Source of the DNA: Beduinella massiliensis
GTDB taxonomy: Bacteria > Bacillota > Clostridia > Christensenellales > Aristaeellaceae
Assembly (NCBI RefSeq): GCF_900199405.1
Contig: NZ_LT963430.1
Span: 1,240,001 to 1,304,000, forward strand
Length of the DNA stretch: 64,000 nt
Reading direction: 5' to 3'
The translations under genes and the position numbers were made by a program. Shown in pieces: positions 35,243 through 42,727 of the stretch; position 1 is the first letter of the stretch; every line of letters starts with the position of its first letter. Below the pieces are notes generated by a model. It was not told the origin of the DNA and searched no databases. It saw nothing but the letters and a program-made list of their open reading frames with translations.

Positions 35243-35932
35243 TTATCTGGAGGGGCGCTCCGGCATTTGAAAACCGTCCAGCGCGCCGTTCAAAAAGGCG
35301 TTAAAGGGGCGCATGCAGAGGAAACCCTGCACCGCCTGTTCCCGGAAGGCGTGTAGGTCGCACAGGGCTTCGTCGCTTATGGGAGCTTCGATGTACCAGC
35401 TTTTAAACTTCAGGTACTCGGCCTGCGGGTGCGCGGCGTCGTAGCCGCGCGGCACGTTCTTCAGCCGCTCGCCCGAAAGCGTGAAGCGCCGCGCAAAATC
35501 GGGCGTTTTCAAAATCGCCTCGAATTCGGCCCCGTCTGCGCAGATGGCGTCCCGGATGCGCCGCGTCGCGTCCTGAAACATGGAGGCGAAGAGCCCGCCG
35601 CCCAGAAAGCTCGCGCCGGGCGCAATGCACAGGTAATACCCGACCGGCACCGGCGCGCGGCCCGCGGGGGAGATATGCGCCCGAAAGGCGGGCGTGTAGG
35701 GCGACTTGTCGCGCCCAAAGCGGGTATCGCGGTTCATGCGGAAGACGAGATCCTTGGCGTTCAGCGAGGCAAGGGCCGGTTCGCTCTTCGCGAGATCGCT
35801 GACGATGCCTTGGAGCAGCGCCTCAAATTGCGAAGCGGCCTCGCGCTGCCACGCCTTGTTTTGATGCATCCATTCGAGGCTGTTGTTTTCCTTAAGGGCA
35901 ATTAAAAAGGGAAGGATCTGATGATCGCACAT
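35243..35932 (-). CDS. DUF2461 family protein
   Basis: A 229-residue protein of the DUF2461 (TIGR02453-type) family: an N-terminal FLIALKENNSLEWMHQNK segment, RMNRDTRFGRDKSPYTPAFRAHI, then GYYLCIAP and a GGGLF segment, and a C-terminal YLKFKSWY. The family is widespread in bacteria and fungi with no established biochemical role. I chose the ATG at 35932, with AAAGG 9 bp upstream; the ATG at 35941 touches that site. It may be cotranscribed after the sigma factor gene 26 bp upstream. Confidence 0.85.
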   Translation of the reverse strand: MCDHQILPFLIALKENNSLEWMHQNKAWQREAASQFEALLQGIVSDLAKSEPALASLNAKDLVFRMNRDTRFGRDKSPYTPAFRAHISPAGRAPVPVGYYLCIAPGASFLGGGLFASMFQDATRRIRDAICADGAEFEAILKTPDFARRFTLSGERLKNVPRGYDAAHPQAEYLKFKSWYIEAPISDEALCDLHAFREQAVQGFLCMRPFNAFLNGALDGFQMPERPSR

Positions 35933-35957
35933 ACATGTCATCCTTTCGAGAAACGGT

Positions 35958-36806
35958 TCAGGCTTTTGCGTCTAGGATCGTCTCAAACTGCCCGCCGCGC
36001 AGCAGGTCCTCGATCCACTTTTGCACCTGCGGAGCACTGCGGTAACAGGGGAGCGAGGCAAACACGCGCGAAGCGTCGTCCAGCTCTTCCATGGCGTCGG
36101 TGAAGGAATCGATGAGCGCGCCGCGTTCGTCCATCTGGGTGTATTCCGGCGCGTCCGGACGGATGCGATGGCTGGCGATGGCGTAGTTTACGCGGCGCGC
36201 ACAGGAGCACATGCCCGTGCCGGAAAGGCCGCAGTAGCCTGCGAGAAATTCGGACATCTTCCTGCGTACGCGAGAAAGCTTCTGCCGGTACGCCTCCGGC
36301 GTCATGCCGAGGACCTCGCCCGCGACGCGGCTGTCGAGCCGGAACATCGTGCCCAAAATGAAGACGAGGCGGCTCGGCGCGTCCAGGCATTGCAGCATGA
36401 CGTTGGTGCAGGAGAGCTTGAGCTCGCGCTCCAGCAGCGCGTGATCCACGCCCTGCGTCAGGTCGGGCACGTCCTGCGCGCGGCCGTTGGCGATGTCGTA
36501 GCCGTACACCTCAAAGCTGAGCGGGCGCTGCGAAAACATCGACCGGCGATAGCTTTGCAGGTGATTGGCCGCGATGCGGAAGGTCCAGGTCGAAAAGGCG
36601 CTTTCCCCCCGGTAGGAAGACAGGTGCGTCATGACCTTGAGCAGAATCTCCTGCGAGGCGTCCTGCGCGTCCTGCACGGTGCCCAGCATGCGCAGGGAAA
36701 GGTTAAAGATCAGGTCCTGCACGCCGGAGAGCAGAACCTCCAGCGCCTCACGATCGCCCGAGGCTGCCTGCTCCGCGAGGGTTAGGTCTTGATGGAAATC
36801 GTTCAT
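35958..36806 (-). CDS. ECF-like sigma factor with long C-terminal extension
   Basis: A 282-residue sigma-70-family factor. Region 2 spans about residues 20-90 (LIFNLSLRMLGTVQDAQDASQEILLKV, TWTFRIAANHL) and region 4 about 140-190 (RLVFILGTMFRLDSRVAGEVLGMTPEAYRQKLSRVRRKM). After it comes a further 90 residues starting with a Cys cluster, CGLSGTGMCSC, also seen in some ECF groups and possibly metal-binding. The start at 36806 follows GGAGGTG; the longer frame upstream has no site. No anti-sigma gene is adjacent, so the extension may provide the control. Divergent from tag. Confidence 0.85.
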   Translation of the reverse strand: MNDFHQDLTLAEQAASGDREALEVLLSGVQDLIFNLSLRMLGTVQDAQDASQEILLKVMTHLSSYRGESAFSTWTFRIAANHLQSYRRSMFSQRPLSFEVYGYDIANGRAQDVPDLTQGVDHALLERELKLSCTNVMLQCLDAPSRLVFILGTMFRLDSRVAGEVLGMTPEAYRQKLSRVRRKMSEFLAGYCGLSGTGMCSCARRVNYAIASHRIRPDAPEYTQMDERGALIDSFTDAMEELDDASRVFASLPCYRSAPQVQKWIEDLLRGGQFETILDAKA

Positions 36807-36977
36807 TTTTTTCACCTCCATAAGAATTAGACGCGCGAATGCGCCGATTGTGACAGGATTTTTTGTATAAAGAAAAATTCGAGCAATTTTGCGCTGCTCC
36901 ATGCGGCGCGCGAAAGTTCTTTCGTAAAAGCGCGCGGTATGCTACAATGCTTTTAAAGACGACGGGAGGAATATGCG

Positions 36978-37574
36978 GTGGAGAAGAGGGAAAAATGCGG
37001 CTGGTGCCGCGATGGGGATATTCTGGAGGCTTACCACGACGCGGAATGGGGCGCGCCCGTACACGACGACCGCAAGCATTTTGAATTTTTGCTCATGGAA
37101 TCCATGCAGTGCGGGCTGAACTGGCTGATGATGCTGAAAAAACGCGCCGTCTTCGCCAGGTGCTTTGCGAATTTTGACTTCGAGCGCGTGGCTGCTTTTG
37201 ACGAAGAGGACGTCTTGCGCATCCTCGAGGAGCCGGGTATGATCCGATCAGCCTCCAAAATTCGCGCGGTAATCGGAAATGCGCGTTGCTTTTCGCACAT
37301 TGCGCAGGAGTTCGGCACATTCGACCGCTACCTCTGGGGATTCACGGAGGGGAAAATGCGGGTATATCCCGCGCACAGGCTGGAGGGCGTGCCCGCGCGA
37401 AACGAGCTTTCGGACGCGATCAGCAAGGATCTGAAGCGCAGAGGCTTTAAGTACATGGGCTCCATCACCGTCTATTCTCACCTGCAGGCCTGCGGCATGA
37501 TCAACGATCACGACCCGGCATGCTTTCGGTATGCGGAGATCATGCGGGAGCAGCCTGTACAGTGGATGGACTAA
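36978..37574 (+). CDS. tag: DNA-3-methyladenine glycosylase I
   Basis: A 198-residue Tag-family base-excision enzyme removing 3-methyladenine. The zinc ligands are visible: CGWC near the N-terminus, His in YHDAEWG, and His and Cys in NDHDPACF at the end. The substrate pocket segment MESMQCGLNWLMMLKKR is intact. GTG start with GGGAGG 8 bp upstream. It opens a + strand run and is followed 12 bp later by the ANT(6)-type gene. Confidence 0.95.
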   Translation: MEKREKCGWCRDGDILEAYHDAEWGAPVHDDRKHFEFLLMESMQCGLNWLMMLKKRAVFARCFANFDFERVAAFDEEDVLRILEEPGMIRSASKIRAVIGNARCFSHIAQEFGTFDRYLWGFTEGKMRVYPAHRLEGVPARNELSDAISKDLKRRGFKYMGSITVYSHLQACGMINDHDPACFRYAEIMREQPVQWMD

Positions 37575-37586
37575 GGAGGCGCTTCC

Positions 37587-38477
37587 ATGCGAAACGAGGA
37601 GCAGATGCTAGACCTGATCGTTCGGACCGCACAGGAGGATGCGCGCATTCGGGCTGCGTTTTTGCAGGGTTCGCGCACGAACCCCAACGCGCCGCGCGAC
37701 CTATTTCAGGATTACGACGTGATTTACGTCGTGGGGGAGACGCGCTCCTTTCGCGAGGACCGGCGCTGGATCGACCGTTTCGGCGAGCGGCTATACATGC
37801 AGTATCCCGAGGAGAACCCGGACGCGCCGTCGGACGTGGAAAACTGCTACGGCTGGCTGATGCAGCTTGCGGACGGCAATCGGCTGGATTTGCACGTATG
37901 CACCTGGAAGGGCGCGCTTGCGGAAATCGCAGGGGATGGGGCGTTCCGCGTCCTGCTGGACAAGGACGGATGCCTGCCGCAGCAAAGCCGCGAGACGGAC
38001 GCGGCCTTCTGGGTGCGTCCCTTTACGGCGGAGCAGTTCGCCTGCTGCTGCAATGAATTCTGGTGGTGCACGAACAACGTAGCCAAGGGCCTGTGGCGCG
38101 GCGAACTGTCCTACGTCATGGACATGCTGAATCTGCACGTGCGCCCGATGCTCGCCCGGCTGCTCACGTGGAAGGTGGGGCTGGACACGCGCTTTTCCGT
38201 GAGCCCCGGCAAGTCCGGCAAGTACCTGAGCCGCTTTTTGCCGGAAGAGACCTGGCGGGCATATCTTTCAACCTACGCCGCGGCGGAAGAACAGGCGCTC
38301 TGGAATGCGACGTTCACGATGTGCGATCTCGTGGACGGTATGGCTGAGGAGATCGCCGGACGGACAGGCTATCCTTACGACGCGGGGGAGGCGCGCGCGG
38401 CGCGGGAGCATCTTGCGCACGTGCGCGCGCTTTCAAGGGATGCGTCGGAAATTTATGAAGAGGCGGGGCTTTCATGA
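37587..38477 (+). CDS. ANT(6)-type aminoglycoside nucleotidyltransferase
   Basis: A 296-residue protein of the streptomycin 6-adenylyltransferase (AadK/AadE-like) family. The nucleotidyltransferase core shows [11 protein letters not shown] and [10 protein letters not shown], the two acidic residues expected for metal binding, and DLHVCTW. The rest includes the family [17 protein letters not shown] helix. Chromosomal members often confer little resistance, so a resistance phenotype is only inferred. Normal composition suggests a resident gene. Its end overlaps the DUF1905 gene by 4 bp. Confidence 0.9.
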   Translation: MRNEEQMLDLIVRTAQEDARIRAAFLQGSRTNPNAPRDLFQDYDVIYVVGETRSFREDRRWIDRFGERLYMQYPEENPDAPSDVENCYGWLMQLADGNRLDLHVCTWKGALAEIAGDGAFRVLLDKDGCLPQQSRETDAAFWVRPFTAEQFACCCNEFWWCTNNVAKGLWRGELSYVMDMLNLHVRPMLARLLTWKVGLDTRFSVSPGKSGKYLSRFLPEETWRAYLSTYAAAEEQALWNATFTMCDLVDGMAEEIAGRTGYPYDAGEARAAREHLAHVRALSRDASEIYEEAGLS

Positions 38478-38743
38478 ACGGACGGACCTATGTGTTCGAC
38501 GCGGTGATTCAAAAGGTAGAGGGCATCGACGGAGCTTATGTGGAGATTCCCTTCGACGTGCGCGAGGCGTTTGGAAGGGGGCGTGTCAAGGTGCGCGCGA
38601 CGTTTGACGGCGTCCCATACGACGGAAGCGTGGTGCGCATGGGTACGCACGGGCATATCATCGGGCTTCGCAAGGACATCCGCGCCGCCATCGGCAAGCA
38701 GCCGGGCGACACGGTGCACGTGACGCTCGCAGAGCGGGCATAG
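38474..38743 (+). CDS. DUF1905 domain protein
   Basis: An 89-residue protein made of one DUF1905 domain: [29 protein letters not shown], then [22 protein letters not shown]. The family is a small beta-barrel-like fold with no proven function; it is sometimes joined to bacteriocin-protection YdeI-like domains. The ATG overlaps the stop of the nucleotidyltransferase gene, suggesting coupled expression. Confidence 0.85.
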   Translation: MNGRTYVFDAVIQKVEGIDGAYVEIPFDVREAFGRGRVKVRATFDGVPYDGSVVRMGTHGHIIGLRKDIRAAIGKQPGDTVHVTLAERA

Positions 38744-38767
38744 AAAATACGGGTAAGGGGGAGTCAA

Positions 38768-39124
38768 ATGCAGGTCGATGCCGTTAAGGGCGCGCTGGGA
38801 CGCATCGTCACCGTGACGGTAGACCGGCCCATGGGCACGTATCATCCGGAGCACCCGGATCTGTACTATCCGGTGAATTACGGGTACGTAGAGGGCACCA
38901 TGGCACCGGACGGGGATTGGCAGGACGCGTACATCCTTGGCGTAAGCGAGCCGGTGGCGGTCTTCACAGGGCCCGTGATCGCGGTCATTTGCCGAAGGGA
39001 CGACGTGGAGGACAAGTGGGTCGTCGCGCCGGAGGGCTCGTCGTTTGAAGAAGCGGAAATTCTCAGGCAGGTCTGCTTTCAGGAGCGTTACTTCGATTCG
39101 TTTGTGGTGATGCAGGATTCCTGA
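38768..39124 (+). CDS. Small inorganic-pyrophosphatase-like protein
   Basis: A 118-residue protein resembling the core of family I inorganic pyrophosphatase: YYPVNYGYVEGTMAPDGDWQDAYILGV covers the key acidic strand. It is much shorter than the usual 160-180 residues, lacking parts of both ends, but this short version is common in Clostridia. Whether it hydrolyses pyrophosphate is unproven. AAGGGGGAG precedes the ATG. Confidence 0.75.
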   Translation: MQVDAVKGALGRIVTVTVDRPMGTYHPEHPDLYYPVNYGYVEGTMAPDGDWQDAYILGVSEPVAVFTGPVIAVICRRDDVEDKWVVAPEGSSFEEAEILRQVCFQERYFDSFVVMQDS

Positions 39125-39202
39125 GTGCAAAAAGAAATCCGAACCGTCTCATTGCATCCCGGCGCAAAAACCGCTATTCTTGCGTCAAGGAGGGAAAAGC
39201 AA

Positions 39203-39673
39203 ATGGCAAACGAGGATCAAAAGGACTTTAACGCCATGCTCCGGGAGGACAAGGGCATGCCCAGGATGCAGATCGTGACCGACGAAAAGACGATACAAAG
39301 GTATGGGGGAGAACGCATGTACTTCGCGCCGCCCATGGCCTACGACCGGGCGATGCGCGAGGTGCCGTTCGGCAGGGTGACGACCGTGGGGCGCATCCGT
39401 GAGCGCTTTGCCCGGGAAAACGGCGCGGACTTCACGGAGCCCATCACCGCAGGCGCATTCGTCGCCATCGCCGCATGGGCGAGCGAGCAGAGGACGGCGG
39501 ACAAGACGCCCTACTGGCGCACGCTGAAGGCGAACGGCGAACTCAACCCCAAGTACCCCGGCGGCATCGAGCGCCAGAGAAAGCTGCTCATGGAGGAAGG
39601 GCATGAGATCGTCACGCGCGGCCGGACGAACATCCGCTATTACGTTCGGGATTATGAAAGAAGCCTGATATGA
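39203..39673 (+). CDS. Alkyltransferase-like (MGMT-fold) protein
   Basis: A 156-residue protein with the DNA-binding domain of O6-alkylguanine transferases: REVPFGRVTTVGRIRERF, then TPYWRTLKANGELN at the place of the normal PCHRV active site. With no acceptor Cys there, it cannot be a standard suicide repair enzyme and is closer to alkyltransferase-like proteins that flag alkylated bases for other repair. The conserved YPGGIERQRKLLMEEGHEI tail supports the family. The ATG at 39203 has AAGGAGGG upstream. Confidence 0.75.
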   Translation: MANEDQKDFNAMLREDKGMPRMQIVTDEKTIQRYGGERMYFAPPMAYDRAMREVPFGRVTTVGRIRERFARENGADFTEPITAGAFVAIAAWASEQRTADKTPYWRTLKANGELNPKYPGGIERQRKLLMEEGHEIVTRGRTNIRYYVRDYERSLI

Positions 39674-39754
39674 GGGATCGGACAAAACGCCGCAGAGAAA
39701 GACCGGAAACGCCTGTCGGCATCTGTTAAGATACCGGTGAAGGGAGGGAAACAA

Positions 39755-40600
39755 ATGGAGTGGATACGCTGTATCAATCAAATGCTTCGCTACGTGGAGG
39801 CGCATTTGCAGGACGACCTGGACATCGCGGTCATCGCCCGGCAGGTCTCCTTCTCGCCGTTTTACCTGCAGCGGATGTTTACGATGATGACGGACATGAC
39901 CGTATCGGAGTACGTCCGTCAGCGCCGCCTCTCGGCCGCGGGACAGGAGCTTCAGGCCACGAACGCGAAGGTGCTCGACGTGGCGCTGCGGTATGGCTAC
40001 GAGACGCCGGAGAGCTTTCAAAAGGCGTTCCGCAGGTTTCACGGCATCACGCCCTCGGCGGCGAAGCGGACGCGGGCGCAGCTGCGCTATTTGAATCCCC
40101 TTCAAATACAGGTCACGTTGACGGGAGGTAAAATCATGGATTACAGCATCGAAAACCTGGGAGAGATCACGGTCGTCGGCATGGAGCGGCGCTTTGCCTA
40201 CGACAGCGCGTTCGGGCAGATTCCTGAATATTGGGATGAGTACTGCAAGCGGGGGTTGCATGGCGTTGTGCCGGGCTGCCTCGGCGTCTGCCTCGACGAG
40301 GCGGGCAAGACCGACTTTGCGTACCTGATCGGGAACTTCTACGAGCCGGGCACGCCTGTGCCGGACGGGTTCGTGCTTCGCACCATCGCGCCGCACACCT
40401 GGGTGAAGTTCAAGGGCGTGGGCGCGCTGCCCGATTCGCTGCAGCGCCTGAACCGGCAGATCTTCACCGAATGGCTGCCGAATAATCCGGAGTACGACCT
40501 GGCGGAGGGCGTCAACATCGAGTGGTACTCGATGGGCGACATGGACGCGGACGATTACGTGAGCGAAATCTGGATTCCCGTCGTACGGAAGAAGGCGTAA
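39755..40600 (+). CDS. AraC-type regulator with GyrI-like effector domain
   Basis: A 281-residue regulator. Residues 1-110 hold the two helix-turn-helix AraC domain (IAVIARQVSFSPFYLQRMFTMMTDM, DVALRYGYETPESFQKAFRRFHGITP). The rest is a GyrI/BmrR-like effector-binding domain for small hydrophobic molecules. This arrangement belongs to the Rob/SoxS-like group in which drug binding switches transcription. The ATG at 39755 follows GGGAGGG. No obvious target besides itself is adjacent. Confidence 0.9.
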   Translation: MEWIRCINQMLRYVEAHLQDDLDIAVIARQVSFSPFYLQRMFTMMTDMTVSEYVRQRRLSAAGQELQATNAKVLDVALRYGYETPESFQKAFRRFHGITPSAAKRTRAQLRYLNPLQIQVTLTGGKIMDYSIENLGEITVVGMERRFAYDSAFGQIPEYWDEYCKRGLHGVVPGCLGVCLDEAGKTDFAYLIGNFYEPGTPVPDGFVLRTIAPHTWVKFKGVGALPDSLQRLNRQIFTEWLPNNPEYDLAEGVNIEWYSMGDMDADDYVSEIWIPVVRKKA

Positions 40601-40617
40601 GCGCCCGGCGATACGAA

Positions 40618-40650
40618 ATTCCCCGCATCCGGCATCCGGGTGCGGGGAAT
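40618..40650. terminator. Hairpin between convergent genes
   Basis: ATTCCCCGCA (40618-40627) pairs with TGCGGGGAAT (40641-40650), with an inner CCGG repeat. It has no strong T run but sits exactly between the convergent AraC-type and TIGR00300 genes. Confidence 0.6.
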
Positions 40651-40674
40651 CGCATATACTGTCCTTACGGCCGT

Positions 40675-41763
40675 TCATCGCGTGCCGCGTTCGACGTTGA
40701 CGAGGAAGTCCTGCGCGTTGGCGACGAACGTCTTGACGGCCAGGCTGCCGCGGTCGCGCAGCTTGCCCACGACGAATTCCGAAATGTCCACGCAGTAGAG
40801 GTATACGGGCCGCACCGCGCCGTCCACCACGCGGAAGGAGGGCGTCATGTTGCCGGCAGCGATGGAGTGAAGCTGCGTCGCCAGGCAGATGACGGTCGTG
40901 GCCTCGCGCAGCAGCGCGCGCATCGCGTCCTGCGCGCGGTAGACGTCGCCATATACCTCAGGCAGGGGGCCGTCGTCTCGAATGGAGCCGGCCAGCACGA
41001 AGGGGACGTCACGCTGCACGCAGGCGTTCATGATGCCGTCCCGGATGCCGTAGGTTTTAATAAAGGCGGGAATCGAACCGCAGGCGCGCACCTTGTTGAG
41101 CACATCGATGTGGTGATAGTGCCCGCCGGGCGCGGCGACCTGCGTGTAGATGTCCTGCCCCAGGGCTGTGCGGAGCAGCGCGCCCTCCAGGTCGTGCGTG
41201 GCCAGGGCGTTGCCCGCGAGCAGGCCATGGCACAGCCCCCGATCGATCAGGGAGGCCATGGCGTTTCTGGCGTCGGAGTCAAACGAACAGGCGGGCCCCA
41301 GCACCCAGAGGATCCTTCCGTGGTCGCGCTCGTAGCGCAGCAGCTCGTACAGGCGGTCGTAATCGCAGGAATAGGCCGTCTCGCGCGAACGGTTTTGACG
41401 AAACGAGAAGGGCTCCGCAGCGCCCGTCTGCGGGCCCGCAAAGCCGTCCGTGTGCACGAAAATGCCCTCGCTGCCGTCCTCCGTGCGTCCCAGGACGACC
41501 GCGTCCCCGGCCTTTACGTTGCGGAATTCGCGCACCGCGATGGAGCCGTCGGACTCGAGTACGGCCACGCAGTCCATGCGGCTTTCCCGGGCGAGGGTAA
41601 AGACGCCGCCCACGCGGAAGTATTCGGGGAAGATCGTCGTCGCGTGGTAGCCCTCGGGCACGACGCCGTCCCGTGGGGCGGGGGCGGTCTGAACGTCAGG
41701 CGCGGAAGAAAGCACGGGCGCGGAAAAGTCCGGCGCGCGGTATACGGGCAAGGAAAAGGCCAT
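40675..41763 (-). CDS. TIGR00300-type (LOR/SDH-like) protein, ornithine-cyclodeaminase-related
   Basis: A 362-residue protein matching the LOR/SDH-like conserved domain family, found alone in bacteria and archaea and as part of arginine dihydrolase/ornithine cyclodeaminase proteins. Segments such as GNALATHDLEGALLRTALGQDIY, GIRDGIMNACVQRDVPFVLAGSIRDDGPLPEVYGD and FVVGKLRDRGS in outline are diagnostic. A Rossmann-like core near residues 150-200 fits NAD use. The role in this strain, perhaps proline or ornithine metabolism, is inferred. AAAGGAGG precedes the start. A TATAAT on the minus strand lies about 45 bp upstream. Confidence 0.8.
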   Translation of the reverse strand: MAFSLPVYRAPDFSAPVLSSAPDVQTAPAPRDGVVPEGYHATTIFPEYFRVGGVFTLARESRMDCVAVLESDGSIAVREFRNVKAGDAVVLGRTEDGSEGIFVHTDGFAGPQTGAAEPFSFRQNRSRETAYSCDYDRLYELLRYERDHGRILWVLGPACSFDSDARNAMASLIDRGLCHGLLAGNALATHDLEGALLRTALGQDIYTQVAAPGGHYHHIDVLNKVRACGSIPAFIKTYGIRDGIMNACVQRDVPFVLAGSIRDDGPLPEVYGDVYRAQDAMRALLREATTVICLATQLHSIAAGNMTPSFRVVDGAVRPVYLYCVDISEFVVGKLRDRGSLAVKTFVANAQDFLVNVERGTR

Positions 41764-41941
41764 AAAGCTGCCTCCTTTTGATGCTTATGCGGCGGGATTT
41801 CTTTCTATTATAATGGGCGCGGGCGGAAAAGGAAAGAAAAATTTCGACCGGAAATAAGGGAAAGGATGCGGAGAAAACCGAAAAATTGCCTAAATATGCG
41901 GGCGGTTCGGGCGCTTTGATGACGAGAATGCAGGAATGCCC

Positions 41942-41970
41942 TTTTCAAATCTGCAAACCTGTGCTATACT
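41942..41970 (+). promoter_or_regulatory. Weak promoter for the HD-domain gene
   Basis: TTTTCA (41942-41947) and TATACT (41965-41970) with a 17-bp spacer, 78 bp before the start codon. Confidence 0.45.
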
Positions 41971-42047
41971 GCGCCCGAAAGCCGAAGTGGATGCATTTGG
42001 CTTTCTGTTGGCAGCTCGAACCGCCCTGGGCGGGGAAAGGAGAGCGC

Positions 42048-42539
42048 ATGAAACATCCGATTGGAACGATCGTATCCCAAATGGTGGATTACGAGCGGGG
42101 CGTGCCGCACCGCGTGCACCATTTCCTGAAGGTGTACGCCTTTGCCAAGGTCATCGGTGAGGCGGAGGGCCTAAACGAGCGCGATCAGGAGATCTTGCAG
42201 ATCGCCGCGATCATGCACGACGTGGGAATCCGGCCCAGCCTTGAAAAGTACGGCTCCAGCGCGGGCGAATATCAGGAAGAAGAGGGCCCCGATGCGGCCC
42301 GTAAAATCCTCGGCCGGCTGGATTACGACCCAGAGCTCGTGGAGCGGGTGTGCTACCTGATCGCGCACCACCATACCTACGGCGAGCAGCGGGACGAAGA
42401 TTTGCAGATCCTCGTGGAAGCGGACTTTCTCGTGAACGCACTGGAAGAAAACATGAGCCGGGAAGCGGTGGAAAAGGCCGGGGCAAACGTCTTCAGGACA
42501 GAGCGCGGCAAGACGTATCTGCAGGCCATGTTTTTGTGA
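42048..42539 (+). CDS. HD-domain phosphohydrolase
   Basis: A 163-residue metal-dependent HD protein. The first His is in RVHHFLKV, the HD pair in AAIMHDVGI, and a later His-His in LIAHHHTYG and Asp in VEADFLVN complete the site. It is a small stand-alone HD hydrolase with no partner domain, so the substrate (nucleotide or phosphoester) is unknown. The start at 42048 has AAAGGAGAG 4-5 bp upstream; the frame is open further upstream without a site. A terminator follows directly. Confidence 0.88.
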   Translation: MKHPIGTIVSQMVDYERGVPHRVHHFLKVYAFAKVIGEAEGLNERDQEILQIAAIMHDVGIRPSLEKYGSSAGEYQEEEGPDAARKILGRLDYDPELVERVCYLIAHHHTYGEQRDEDLQILVEADFLVNALEENMSREAVEKAGANVFRTERGKTYLQAMFL

Positions 42540-42583
42540 GCAGGCGAAAGGGCGGCGCAAGCCGCCGCTTCGCCTGCTTTTTC
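42539..42583 (+). terminator. Terminator after the HD gene
   Basis: AGCAGGCGAA (42539-42548) pairs with TTCGCCTGCT (42569-42578), with an inner GGCGGC-GCAA-GCCGCC tetraloop stem, then TTTTT. Confidence 0.9.
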
Positions 42584-42727
42584 TTTCGAGCGTCCACTGC
42601 GGTTTAGACGCGGACAGCACGGTTTTGAGACGCGCACGGCTCTGATTTTGGCGCTTTCCTGCAGCAAAGGCGAATAAACCGTGTTACAATAGGTAAAAAT
42701 CCGAGGACGAAGAAAGGGGTTATTTGG

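Noticed and set aside
36911-36924. CGAAAG/CTTTCG hairpin upstream of tag as a regulatory site
   Set aside because: Short 6-bp stem in a region of GC-rich palindromes, with no known consensus; not enough to call.
39185-40678. 497-residue minus-strand frame
   Set aside because: Spans two recognised plus-strand genes in antisense and shows no domain.
40522-41781. 419-residue plus-strand frame opposite the TIGR00300 gene
   Set aside because: It overlaps a strongly recognised minus-strand gene and reads as an antisense shadow.
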